Both the position numbers and the translations under genes were made by a program. Under the pieces are notes generated by a model. It searched no databases, was not told the DNA's origin, and saw nothing but the letters and a program-made list of their open reading frames with translations. A stretch of DNA of 21,187 bases from Actinomycetota bacterium (lineage in GTDB: Bacteria; Actinomycetota; Acidimicrobiia; IMCC26256; PALSA-610): the NCBI GenBank assembly GCA_030839005.1, contig JAUZEM010000551.1:1-21187 (forward strand), read 5' to 3'. Within the stretch, counting starts at the first letter, position 1. Every line of letters begins with the position of its first letter. Positions 7,290 through 14,805 of the stretch are shown in pieces.

Positions 7290-7721
7290 ATGCCGAGCGA
7301 TCTGACCTTGAAGACCATGAATGGAATCCACCGCGCCCTGCTCAAGATCAGCGGAGGGCGCATCGGTTGGGAGGCATCGAAGATGCCGGTTCTGGAGCTC
7401 ACGACGACCGGACGCAAGTCCGGCCAAGCCCGTTCCGTGATGCTCACGTCGCCGTTCCAGGAAGGCACGACGATCGTGGTCGTCGCATCCCGCGGCGGCG
7501 ACGACCATCATCCGGCCTGGTTCCTCAACCTGCGCGACACGCCCGATGTCGAAGTCGCGTTCAAAGGTGCGCCGAAGCGACCGATGAAGGCACGCGTCGC
7601 GACGTCGGACGAGCGGGCGCGTCTGTGGCCGCTCGTCGTCGCCGATCACAAGAACTACGCCGGGTATCAGGTCAAGACGACGCGCGAGATCCCGCTCGTG
7701 TTGCTCGAGCCCGCGAGCTGA
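7290..7721 (+). CDS. Deazaflavin (F420)-dependent nitroreductase family protein (Ddn-like)
   Basis: A 143-residue protein of the Ddn/Rv3547 family, a split-barrel fold that uses coenzyme F420 and is characteristic of actinobacteria. Typical features are the short helical N-terminus, VLELTTTGRKSGQARSVML, where T-T-G-R-K-S-G is the hallmark turn, VVVASRGGDDHHPAWFLNL, and a DVEV strand with the following lysine-rich turn. The C-terminal block contains LWPLVVADHKNYAGYQ, then REIPLVLLEP. Relatives reduce quinones or nitro compounds or bind F420 without a known substrate; the natural role here is unknown. The gene has its own apparent leaderless promoter. It converges on the large minus-strand regulator, with 15 bases between the stops. 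Confidence 0.92.
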   Translation: MPSDLTLKTMNGIHRALLKISGGRIGWEASKMPVLELTTTGRKSGQARSVMLTSPFQEGTTIVVVASRGGDDHHPAWFLNLRDTPDVEVAFKGAPKRPMKARVATSDERARLWPLVVADHKNYAGYQVKTTREIPLVLLEPAS

Positions 7722-7736
7722 CCGAAACGCACGCGC

Positions 7737-10700
7737 TCAGGTACGGGCCGGAACCCCTTCGAGCGCGAGCTCGAACACGCGGCGCCAACCCGTACCCGCG
7801 ATCTGCAGCGACGACAACTGGCGCTCGGCGTCGTCGCGCGCCTCGCCCGCGTCCTCGTCGCCGAGAACCTCCAGCACGCACGCGCGCGCGAGTGCGGCGA
7901 TCGCGTGCTCCAACCGTGCGTCGGTGGCCGTTGCGATCGCGTGCGCGGCGTCGACGCTGCCCCGCCCGTCGCCGCTCCCGGTCTGCACGTGCACGAGGCT
8001 CTCGGCCCACAGCGCGATCATCCGGTCGGAGTACGTCCCGCCGCTGCGCTCGTTCATCTCCTCCAGGACGCGGCGGGCGTCGTCGCAGCGGTGGGCAACG
8101 GCGAAGGCGAGGGCGAGCCGGCACCCGAGTCCGAGCCGCGGACCGTCGTCGGTAGCGGTCGCGTACGAACCCTCGAGTGCCTCGATCGCGCTGTCGACGT
8201 CACCGAGCTGCAGCCGTGCGAGCCCGATCGCGGCGACGACGTCGGCCGCGCCGAGCTCGTTCTCGTCCGCCGCCTGCACCTTCTCCAGAACCTGTTTGGC
8301 CTCCACGGCGTTGCCGCGCTGGAGATGCACCGATGCTTCGACGAGGTACGGAAACGAATGCATGGCCTCATCCGGCATCGTGCGTGCGACCTCGTAGTAG
8401 CGCGCGAGCGTCGATGCGTACGCGTCGTCGTGACCGAGCTCGGCCTGGGCGCGGACCACCGACGCGGTCGACATGACCTCGCCCCACCGGTCGCCGATCT
8501 CGCGGAACAGCTCGATGGCGTCATTGCCGCGTTCGACACACTCGCGTATTCGTCCGCTCCAGAGCGCGACGTTCGCGAGCAGCACGTTCATCATGCCGAC
8601 CGCCCACCGATTGCCCGTCTCGCGGCCTTCGATCGAGATGTGCTCGGCGATCGCGGCGGCCTCGTCGAGCCGGCCCTGGTTGTAGCGCACGAACGCGAGC
8701 AGGCCATAGGCCCAGCTGAGGCCGCCCCAGTCGCCGAGCTCTCCGAAAAGATCGGCCGACTCCTCGAGCCGGTTCTCGGCTCGGGGGATGTTGCCGTGCG
8801 TGAAAGAGATCCACGCGAGGTTCTGCAGCGCCCACGCCGAGCCCCGTTGGTTGCCGGACGAGCGGAAGGAGCCGAGCGCCTCCGACACGAACCGCTCCGC
8901 TTGTTCGAGGTCGCCGCGGAAGAGGTGCGTCATACCCAGCCCGCGGAGCACGTTGGCCGCGCCCGACTCGTCATCGAGGTCGCGCCAAAGTGTCAACGCT
9001 TCACCAAACGTCGCTTCGGCGACGTCGTAGGCACCGATCGCCGCTTCACCTTCGCCGAGCAACGTCAACGCGACGGCCTCTTGGAACCGGTCGCCGGCGG
9101 CGCGCGCCTCCGTGAGCGCAGTCAGCGCGTCGTCGCGCCCGTCGTCGAGCATGCGTCGTTGGATGCGGGCCCGGGCGCGGCCGAGGAGCGCAGTCCGCCG
9201 CGCGTCGGTGTTCTCGCTTCCGAGCAGCGCGAGCGCGCGGTCGTGATGCCGCTCCGACAACAGCCACGATTCGACGGACTCGTCTCGCTCGGCGGCGCGC
9301 ATCAGGGCGTCGACGGCTTGGGCGCGGATGTCGTCGGGAACTCCGTTCACCGCGCCGAGCTCCTCGACGAGCTCGGCGGCAGTGGCGAGATGATGCGCGG
9401 CCTGATCGACGGCTTGCTCACCGCGCGCCGCGAGCACGGGTGCGACCAGGGCGTGGCGGCGGGCCCGCTCGGCCTTGGTGAGCGTTCCGTAGGCGATCTC
9501 GCGAATGAGCTCCGACTTGAAGTGGAACTCGTCGTGATCGATGAGGAGGAAGTCGCGTTCGGCGAGATCGTCGAGCCGCCGGCCCGCGTCGGGGCGTGCG
9601 GCCAGGGCAAGGACCGCCGCGATCGGACCGCTGCCACCGACGATCGCACAGTCTTCCAGCAGCGACCGCTCGGACGATTCGAGTGCGTCGAGCCGGGCCG
9701 CGACCAAGCCGTGGAGCGTCGCCGGCAACGCGTGGAGACGATTGCTGTCGCGCGTCTCTTGCACGAACGCCACGAGCTCTTCGACGAAGAACGGGTTTCC
9801 GCCGCTCCGCTCGAGCAAGAACTCGACGGTCTCGTCGTCGGCCTCGCCGCAGAACAGCGCGCGCACGAGCGCGGCGGTCGAGACGCGGTCGAGTGGGTCG
9901 AGATGTAGCGCCAGCTCGTTGTGCTGTCCCGGCGCCGGCTTCCATCGGTCGTCGAGACCGGGGCGCGTGGTGGCGACCAGGACGAAGGGCCGGTCGTGCA
10001 GCCGCGCGAGGACGCGATCACACAGCTCGAGCGCTTCGTCGCTCGCCCAGTGCAGGTCGGAGAGTGTGAGCACGAGCGGTCCGCTCGACGCCAGCGCTTC
10101 GAAGAACGCGATCGTCGAACGCAGCGCGTCGTCGCGTGCCCGGGCCGGGTCGACGCCCGGGCGGGTCACGCCGTCCATCAGATAGAGCAGCCCCTCGACT
10201 AGACGTTCGCACTCGGCCGCGTCGGGCGGAAGGCCCAGCGCGTTGCTGACGCGCTCGACGACGCGGGCGCGTCGGTCGCTCATCGCATTGGTGTCGACGC
10301 CGTCGAGGTCGACGTTGCACGCACGGCGCAGCGCCTCGCCGAACCCGACGAAGAGGTTCGCGTCACCGTACGGAACGAACTGTCCGGTGAGTACCTCCGC
10401 GCCGAAATCGCGCAGGGCGCGAAGTCCGAGCTCGCTCGCGAGCCGGCTCTTCCCGACTCCGGCCTCACCCGAGAGCAACACGAGCTGTGCGCGCCGGCGG
10501 CGGATCGCCATCGCGACGACCTGCTCGAGCGTGGCGACCTCCGAGTCGCGGCCGAGGAGTGGCGCCTGCTCGCGGATTCGTCGACGACCCGGCGGCGCGG
10601 GCGCGTCGATCGCCTGGTAGGACTCGACCGGCTGCTCGCGTCCGCGCAAGCCCTGCGGCCCGAGCGAGTCGTAGCGAATCGAGGCGCGGGTTGCGGCGTA

Positions 10701-11225
10701 GGTGGCCGGCCCGACGATCACGTCTCCTGGCCCTGCGAGCTTCTCGAGCCGCGAAGCCGTGTTGACCACGTCGCCCATCACGGTCGCCTCGCCGCCGGCC
10801 CGCATCGCCCCTACGAGGACCTCGCCCGTGTTCACCCCGATGCGCATCTGCACGCGGATACCGAGATCGGGGGCGAGCGCGGCGAGTGTCCCGTGCATCC
10901 GCAGCGCGGCGCGCACGGCTCGTTCGGCGTCGTCCTCGTGGGCTATGGGCGCTCCGAACATGGCCACGATCTCGTCGCCGACGATCTTGTCGAGATGGCC
11001 GCCGAAGGCGACGATGTCGGCGACGAGCGCCTCGAAGCACGCGTCGACGAGACGTTTCACCTGCTCGGGGTCGCTTCCGGCCGAGAGTGCGGTGAAACCC
11101 ACCAGGTCGGCCATGAGCACGGTGACGAGGCGGCGCTCGTCGGCCGCGACGATCAGGCGCTGCCCGCACTCCGCGCAAAAGCGTGCGCCCTCCGGTGCGG
11201 GCACACCGCACGCCGGACAGGTCAT
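7737..11225 (-). CDS. Zinc-ribbon / class III nucleotidyl cyclase / AAA ATPase / TPR regulator
   Basis: A 1162-residue multidomain protein. Residues 3-21 form a short zinc ribbon (CPAC, then CAEC). Residues about 30-205 are a class III adenylate/guanylate cyclase domain with metal aspartates Asp40 (MADLVGF) and Asp84 (KIVGDEI), Lys80 for base recognition, and the VMGDVVNTASRLE block with the transition-state Asn and Arg. Thr stands where many members have the base-selecting Asp, the class IIIb pattern. Residues about 235-500 are an AAA-type ATPase with Walker A GEAGVGKSR (Lys259) and a DLHWASDEAL Walker-B-like segment. The remaining 600 or so residues are TPR-like helical repeats. The layout suggests an ATP-dependent signal sensor that makes cAMP; no DNA-binding domain is seen. 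The ATG at 11225 was chosen because it starts the zinc ribbon and has TATCGT six bases upstream. Confidence 0.93.
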   Translation of the reverse strand: MTCPACGVPAPEGARFCAECGQRLIVAADERRLVTVLMADLVGFTALSAGSDPEQVKRLVDACFEALVADIVAFGGHLDKIVGDEIVAMFGAPIAHEDDAERAVRAALRMHGTLAALAPDLGIRVQMRIGVNTGEVLVGAMRAGGEATVMGDVVNTASRLEKLAGPGDVIVGPATYAATRASIRYDSLGPQGLRGREQPVESYQAIDAPAPPGRRRIREQAPLLGRDSEVATLEQVVAMAIRRRRAQLVLLSGEAGVGKSRLASELGLRALRDFGAEVLTGQFVPYGDANLFVGFGEALRRACNVDLDGVDTNAMSDRRARVVERVSNALGLPPDAAECERLVEGLLYLMDGVTRPGVDPARARDDALRSTIAFFEALASSGPLVLTLSDLHWASDEALELCDRVLARLHDRPFVLVATTRPGLDDRWKPAPGQHNELALHLDPLDRVSTAALVRALFCGEADDETVEFLLERSGGNPFFVEELVAFVQETRDSNRLHALPATLHGLVAARLDALESSERSLLEDCAIVGGSGPIAAVLALAARPDAGRRLDDLAERDFLLIDHDEFHFKSELIREIAYGTLTKAERARRHALVAPVLAARGEQAVDQAAHHLATAAELVEELGAVNGVPDDIRAQAVDALMRAAERDESVESWLLSERHHDRALALLGSENTDARRTALLGRARARIQRRMLDDGRDDALTALTEARAAGDRFQEAVALTLLGEGEAAIGAYDVAEATFGEALTLWRDLDDESGAANVLRGLGMTHLFRGDLEQAERFVSEALGSFRSSGNQRGSAWALQNLAWISFTHGNIPRAENRLEESADLFGELGDWGGLSWAYGLLAFVRYNQGRLDEAAAIAEHISIEGRETGNRWAVGMMNVLLANVALWSGRIRECVERGNDAIELFREIGDRWGEVMSTASVVRAQAELGHDDAYASTLARYYEVARTMPDEAMHSFPYLVEASVHLQRGNAVEAKQVLEKVQAADENELGAADVVAAIGLARLQLGDVDSAIEALEGSYATATDDGPRLGLGCRLALAFAVAHRCDDARRVLEEMNERSGGTYSDRMIALWAESLVHVQTGSGDGRGSVDAAHAIATATDARLEHAIAALARACVLEVLGDEDAGEARDDAERQLSSLQIAGTGWRRVFELALEGVPART

Positions 11226-11231
11226 CCGCTC

Positions 11232-11237
11232 ACGATA
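11232..11237 (-). promoter_or_regulatory. Leaderless -10 box of the cyclase/ATPase gene
   Basis: On the minus strand TATCGT (11237-11232) lies six bases before the ATG at 11225. No Shine-Dalgarno is visible. This is the best match to a TANNNT -10 in the 108-base divergent gap that it shares with the GGDEF-EAL gene. Confidence 0.52.
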
Positions 11238-11333
11238 CCGGGCTCCCGGTGTGACCAACGCCCCGATTCGGGTGTTTCGCGTTCAGTTCGACGGCCGCCG
11301 TGCCGACAATCGTTGAGAGCCGGGAGGGCTGAG

Positions 11334-13073
11334 ATGGAGCGGTTGCGGGCGAGCGGTGTGCAGGGCGAGTTCGAGGCGTTCGACGACGCCGCCGGCACGA
11401 CGCTGTTCGTTGTCCTCCCGCATCCCGTATTCGTCGTCGCGGTCGACGGCGACGACGACTTCCGCTTCATCTATACGAACGACGCATACCGACGGTTGCT
11501 CGGCGACGACACCGCAACGGGCGATCTGCGCCAGGTCGTGCCCGCCAACGCGCTTGTCGCGCACGTGCGAGCCTTCGCCCGCGCGGCTCGCGAGCGCCGG
11601 ACGATCGCATTCGAAGCCGAGTGGGGAAGGTCGATTCCGCCGCGCCGGGTCGCCGTCGACGTGACCCCGCTGGTCGGGACGGACGGAGTCTGCGAAACGC
11701 TCGTAGGTGCCGCGTACGACGTGAGCGAGCATCGCCGGATCGAGGCCGAGCTCGCGCATCGCACCCGCCACGATCCGCTCACCGAGCTGCCGAACCGCGT
11801 ACTGCTGGTGGAATGGCTGCAGGAGGCGCTCGCCTCGTGCACCGACGATGCGTTCGTCGGTCTCGTGCTGCTCGATATCGATCACTTCAAGGTGGTGAAC
11901 GACAGTCTCGGCCTCGAAGCCGGCGACGAGTTGCTCGCGACCGCGGCGCGCCGCCTCGACCGCGTGCTGCGAGCCGGCGACCGCCTGGCGCGCGTCGGCG
12001 GCGACGAGCTCGCGGTCGTCTGCCGCAACGTGCGACACGTCGATGACGTGCTCGCGCTCGCGCGGCGTCTGCGTGCGGTCTTCGATCAGCCCTTCTCGTT
12101 GGGTGAAGACGAGGTATTCCTCGATGCGAGCGTCGGGGTCATCGTCTCCGACGGGCCGCACGACACGCCCACGCGACTCCTGCGCGACGCCGACGTCGCG
12201 GTGTTCGCCGCCAAGGATCTCGGTCGCGGACGGGTCGAGCTGTTCGACGGCACGATGCGCGATCGCGCGGTGAGGCGGCTCGAGATCGAAAGTTCTCTCC
12301 GTGGCGCGCTCGTGCGGGGCGAGTTCCGCCTCCACTACCAGCCGGTGGTCGCCATCGCCGGTTCGGAGATGGTGGGTCTCGAGGCACTCCTGCGCTGGCA
12401 GCACCCCGACCTGGGTCTGCTCGGACCGGCCGACTTCCTCGAGGTCGCGGAGGAGACCGGCCTGATCGTTCCCATCGGCGCGTGGGTGCTGCACGAAGCG
12501 TGCTCGCAAACCGCCCGCTGGTGCGCGGAGCGGCCGCACGAGTCGCCGCTCTCCGTCGCAGTCAACCTCTCGGCTCGCCAGCTCAACCATCCCGAGCTCG
12601 TCTCGATCGTCGATTCCGTGCTTGCGGCCACGCGACTCGATCCGACGCTGCTGACGCTCGACATCAACGAGACCGTCCTCGTGGAGAACCGCGAGCAGGC
12701 GGCGGACGTGCTGCAGCAGCTTGCGGCGCGCGGCGTGCGCATCGCGATCGACGACTTCGGTACCGGCCAATCGTCGCTCGCGCACCTGAACGTGCTTCCC
12801 GTCCACGCCCTGAAGATCGACCGCTCACTGATCGAAGGTCTCGGCCGGCACGAGAACGATTCGGCGATCGTCTCGGCGATCGTCGGCCTCGGGCATGCGC
12901 TCGGCCTCACGGTCACGGCCGTTGGCATCGAGAACGACATGCAGCTCCACACCATGCGCACGCTCGGGTGTGACCGCGCCCAGGGCTATTACTTCGCGCG
13001 GCCGCAGCCCGGTGAGGTCGTCCGCGCGCTCGTCCACCGCCGCTTCCGGTGGAGCGAGCGGGTCAGCGCCTGA
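11334..13073 (+). CDS. PAS-GGDEF-EAL cyclic-di-GMP protein
   Basis: A 579-residue protein with a PAS-like sensor (about residues 20-130, FRFIYTNDAYRRLLG), a GGDEF diguanylate cyclase domain (about 145-305) and an EAL phosphodiesterase-type domain (about 320-575). The active-site motif is G222-G-D-E-L226 instead of GGDEF, a common functional variant. An RxxD inhibitory site (Arg213-Asp216) lies five residues before it. The EAL motif is Glu350-Ala-Leu; NLSARQ, DINETVL, DDFGTG and LKID are present. The usual A-E-G-V-E motif reads A-V-G-I-E with Val530, so the glutamate regarded as the general base is missing. No membrane segment is seen. The ATG at 11334 has a purine-rich site (GGGAGG, 11322-11327) at good spacing; in-frame codons further upstream overlap the divergent gene. 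The balance of synthesis and hydrolysis is uncertain, but synthesis looks more likely. Confidence 0.93.
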   Translation: MERLRASGVQGEFEAFDDAAGTTLFVVLPHPVFVVAVDGDDDFRFIYTNDAYRRLLGDDTATGDLRQVVPANALVAHVRAFARAARERRTIAFEAEWGRSIPPRRVAVDVTPLVGTDGVCETLVGAAYDVSEHRRIEAELAHRTRHDPLTELPNRVLLVEWLQEALASCTDDAFVGLVLLDIDHFKVVNDSLGLEAGDELLATAARRLDRVLRAGDRLARVGGDELAVVCRNVRHVDDVLALARRLRAVFDQPFSLGEDEVFLDASVGVIVSDGPHDTPTRLLRDADVAVFAAKDLGRGRVELFDGTMRDRAVRRLEIESSLRGALVRGEFRLHYQPVVAIAGSEMVGLEALLRWQHPDLGLLGPADFLEVAEETGLIVPIGAWVLHEACSQTARWCAERPHESPLSVAVNLSARQLNHPELVSIVDSVLAATRLDPTLLTLDINETVLVENREQAADVLQQLAARGVRIAIDDFGTGQSSLAHLNVLPVHALKIDRSLIEGLGRHENDSAIVSAIVGLGHALGLTVTAVGIENDMQLHTMRTLGCDRAQGYYFARPQPGEVVRALVHRRFRWSERVSA

Positions 13074-13076
13074 TCA
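13071..13076. other. Abutting convergent stop codons
   Basis: The palindrome TGATCA contains the TGA stop of the GGDEF-EAL gene and, on the other strand, the TGA stop of the DUF971 gene. The two coding regions therefore touch with no intergenic base and no room for a terminator between them. Confidence 0.9.
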
Positions 13077-13394
13077 CTCGGGTACCTGCCAGGCGCGCAG
13101 GATGCTCCAGGCGAAGATTCCGGTCCCGTGGCCGTCGCTCCATCTGATCGTGAGGCCCCAGCCGCCGACCAGCTCGGCGTCGACTGCGGTCAGCGCCAGC
13201 AGCGAACGCGGATTCGGCCCGACGACTCGTCCCTGCTCGCGCAGACCCCGGCATTCTGCGCACGGACAGTTCCGCCGCAGCTCCTCCAGACCGAAATGCG
13301 ACACCGTGCCGTCGGGCCAGCGCAAGGTGAGACCGGCGGCGCGATCGAGCTCCACCTCGGTGGGGGCCTCGACGTCGGGAAGGTCGAACGTCAC
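13074..13394 (-). CDS. DUF971 domain protein
   Basis: A 106-residue protein matching the DUF971 family, also known as the N-terminal domain of gamma-butyrobetaine hydroxylase. Hallmarks are the opening strand pattern LTLRWPDGTVSHFGLEELR, then NCPCAECRG with three cysteines, and the closing SDGHGTGIFAWSILRAW. Stand-alone bacterial members are uncharacterised; DUF971 is fused to Mrp/ApbC-type Fe-S carrier proteins in some organisms, so a role near Fe-S or metal handling is possible. The GTG at 13394 was chosen because it begins VTFDLP and has CACACT six bases upstream, a weaker version of the leaderless pattern; a TTG at 13412 would add six residues. It converges head-on with the GGDEF-EAL gene and is divergent from the dehydratase gene. 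Confidence 0.87.
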   Translation of the reverse strand: MTFDLPDVEAPTEVELDRAAGLTLRWPDGTVSHFGLEELRRNCPCAECRGLREQGRVVGPNPRSLLALTAVDAELVGGWGLTIRWSDGHGTGIFAWSILRAWQVPE

Positions 13395-13453
13395 CGCGCG
13401 AGTGTGGCCCAAACCGGACTCTGGGGTTGAATGGCAGGGGAAAGGGGTTTCGT

Positions 13454-13750
13454 ATGGGGCGTATGCCGCTGCTCTCCGAAGCCGAGGTCGAATCCGCCCT
13501 CGCCGTCCTCTCGGGGTGGTCGCGTTCGGGCGACGAGATCGAGAAGACGTTCGAGCGCGACTCGTTCGCCGATGCGATCGCGTTCGTCGTGCGGGTCGGC
13601 TTCCTGGCCGAGGCCGCCGACCATCATCCCGACCTCGACATTCGGTGGCGGCGAGTCCGTGTGGCGTTGACGACGCACGACTCGGGTGGACTCACCACGA
13701 ACGACACCGACCTGGCAAAACAGATCGAGCAGATCGAGGAGATCGCGTAG
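13454..13750 (+). CDS. Pterin-4a-carbinolamine dehydratase
   Basis: A 98-residue PCD/DCoH-family protein. PCD dehydrates 4a-hydroxytetrahydropterins; in bacteria without aromatic amino acid hydroxylases it has been proposed to help with molybdenum cofactor (molybdopterin) metabolism. The active-site histidines His57-His58-Pro59 lie in AEAADHHPDLDI, followed by VRVALTTHDSGGLTTNDTDL, which is the family block with a further conserved histidine. The final helix AKQIEQIEEIA is also typical. The ATG at 13454 is preceded by a G-rich ribosome-binding site (AGGGGAAAGGGG, 13436-13447); an ATG at 13463 in the same frame is an alternative. The next gene starts two bases after the stop. The run leads into mobA and fdhD, which supports a molybdopterin-linked role. 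Confidence 0.92.
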   Translation: MGRMPLLSEAEVESALAVLSGWSRSGDEIEKTFERDSFADAIAFVVRVGFLAEAADHHPDLDIRWRRVRVALTTHDSGGLTTNDTDLAKQIEQIEEIA

Positions 13751-13752
13751 CC

Positions 13753-14184
13753 GTGCCGATCGTCGTCGCGCTCGTGATCGTGGGGTTGCTGCTCCTGTTC
13801 ATGTGGATCTCCGTGGGTCGCGAACCCGGTCCCGGACCGTCCGACGTCGCGATCGCCTATGAACGCGCGTGGGACGAGCTCGACTTCGGGCTTCTCTACG
13901 ACCTGTCGGGCGCCGAGCTCCGCGACGGGCTGCGGCGCGACCAGTTCATCGCGGCCAAGCGCGCGGCGTATGCGAACGCCGGGAAAGATGCCCGGATCGG
14001 CGCGCGGATCACCGTGGAGACGTCGATCGCCGGTCACCAGACCGCGCTGGTCGTCACCCGGGTGGTGGCGGGCGGCGTGGTGCGCAACAACGTCATGCTC
14101 GACCACACGGCGAACGGCTGGGTCGTCATCGGTTACTCGTTGCGACCCGATACCGAGGCGGTCCCCCCAGCCCCGTCGACGTGA
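13753..14184 (+). CDS. Small membrane-anchored protein with an NTF2-like/lumazine-binding-like domain
   Basis: A 143-residue protein. Residues 2-18 (PIVVALVIVGLLLLFMW) form one clear N-terminal transmembrane anchor. A soluble domain of about 110 residues follows: helices around YERAWDELDFGLLYDL and LRRDQFIAAKRAAYA, then three or four beta strands ending in VMLDHTANGWVVIGYSL. This order resembles NTF2-like cone folds (SnoaL/lumazine-binding type), which often serve as extracytoplasmic binding domains. The function is unknown. The GTG at 13753 lies two bases after the dehydratase stop, and the end overlaps the mobA start as GTGA, so it is tightly embedded between two pterin-related genes. The frame remains open upstream, but that segment overlaps the dehydratase and DUF971 genes. 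Confidence 0.78.
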   Translation: MPIVVALVIVGLLLLFMWISVGREPGPGPSDVAIAYERAWDELDFGLLYDLSGAELRDGLRRDQFIAAKRAAYANAGKDARIGARITVETSIAGHQTALVVTRVVAGGVVRNNVMLDHTANGWVVIGYSLRPDTEAVPPAPST

Positions 14185-14738
14185 CGTGCGCGGGAGTGCT
14201 GCTCACCGGAGGTGCGAGCCGCCGGATGGCGACCGACAAGGCGAGTATCCGATGGCGCGGTGAGACGCTCGCGGCGCGTGCTGCGCGCGTGCTCGCGGTC
14301 GCGTGTGATCCGGTGATCGAGGTCGGCTCGGCCGCGAGTGAGTTGCGGTGCGTGCGCGAGGATCCGCCCGGCTCGGGTCCGCTCGCCGCGTTGCTCGCCG
14401 GCGCGCGCGCCCTCGGCTCGCAAGGCGCGGTCGTGCTGCTCGCGTGCGACCTCCCCTTCGTCGAGCCGCCGATCATCTCCTTGCTCGCTGATTGGCCGGG
14501 ACGGCAAACGGTGATCCCCACCGTCGACGGTCGCCTGCAGTACGCGTGCGCGCGGTACGGACCGGACGCGCTCGAGCGGGCGGAGATTGCGTTCGCGGCG
14601 GGGGAGCGCTCCTTGCGTTGCGCGGGCGACGGCGACCGGGACGAGCTGTCGGAGGCGCAGTGGCGAGCGGTAGGCCCGGCGAACACGTTCGCCGACGTCG
14701 ACACTCCGGCGGACCTCCGCCGGCTGGGTCTCTCGTAG
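14181..14738 (+). CDS. mobA: Molybdenum cofactor guanylyltransferase (MobA)
   Basis: A 185-residue nucleotidyltransferase. MobA transfers GMP from GTP to Mo-molybdopterin to form the guanine dinucleotide cofactor used by formate dehydrogenases and relatives. The signature is at the N-terminus: VLLTGGASRRMATDKA, equivalent to LxGGxSxRMGxDK, with Ala17 in place of the usual Gly. VVLLACDLPFVEP carries Asp90, the expected metal ligand, and the C-terminus has the NTFADVDTPADL motif common in this family. The GTG at 14181 overlaps the preceding stop. The role fits the molybdoenzyme encoded 0.9 kb downstream. The gene's TAG stop is part of a TAGCAT box that may start the fdhD leader transcript. Confidence 0.9.
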   Translation: MTCAGVLLTGGASRRMATDKASIRWRGETLAARAARVLAVACDPVIEVGSAASELRCVREDPPGSGPLAALLAGARALGSQGAVVLLACDLPFVEPPIISLLADWPGRQTVIPTVDGRLQYACARYGPDALERAEIAFAAGERSLRCAGDGDRDELSEAQWRAVGPANTFADVDTPADLRRLGLS

Positions 14739-14741
14739 CAT
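14736..14741 (+). promoter_or_regulatory. Possible -10 box for the fdhD leader
   Basis: TAGCAT includes the stop codon of mobA and lies seven bases before a GTG at 14749. This matches the leaderless pattern seen elsewhere in the window. It would start a transcript at the short upstream ORF in front of fdhD. Confidence 0.42.
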
Positions 14742-14748
14742 CCATCCC

Positions 14749-14805
14749 GTGCGGACGCAGTGGAGGTGCGCCGAAGGGCGCGCCGCAGCGAGGGAGCCGT
14801 GTTGA
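14749..14805 (+). CDS. Putative leaderless upstream ORF (18 residues) in the fdhD leader
   Basis: A GTG at 14749 opens an 18-residue frame, VRTQWRCAEGRAAAREPC, that ends in TGA sharing one base with the ATG of fdhD (TGATG). The start follows a TAGCAT box by seven bases, so it may be translated without a leader. Within it, GGTGCGCC (14765-14772) can pair with GGCGCGCC (14777-14784) across a GAAG loop, an 8-bp hairpin with one G-U pair. The fdhD Shine-Dalgarno AGGGAG (14791-14796) comes just after the hairpin. Translation of the ORF could open the hairpin and couple to fdhD. The ORF is too short to prove from one sequence. Confidence 0.4.
   Translation: MRTQWRCAEGRAAAREPC
14765..14784 (+). repeat. 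Hairpin inside the fdhD upstream ORF
   Basis: The inverted repeat has arms at 14765-14772 and 14777-14784 and loop GAAG at 14773-14776. It has eight pairs, one of them G-U. It lies seven bases before the fdhD ribosome-binding site and is not followed by a U tract, so it is not a terminator. Strong hairpins are common in GC-rich DNA. Confidence 0.5.

Noticed and set aside
7905..9908. Plus-strand open frame of about 667 codons
   Set aside because: It is antisense to the TPR and ATPase part of the large regulator and shows no domain features.
10893..11333. Upstream extension of the GGDEF-EAL frame
   Set aside because: It overlaps the start of the divergent cyclase gene; the ATG at 11334 has a proper ribosome-binding site and leads directly into the PAS-like region.
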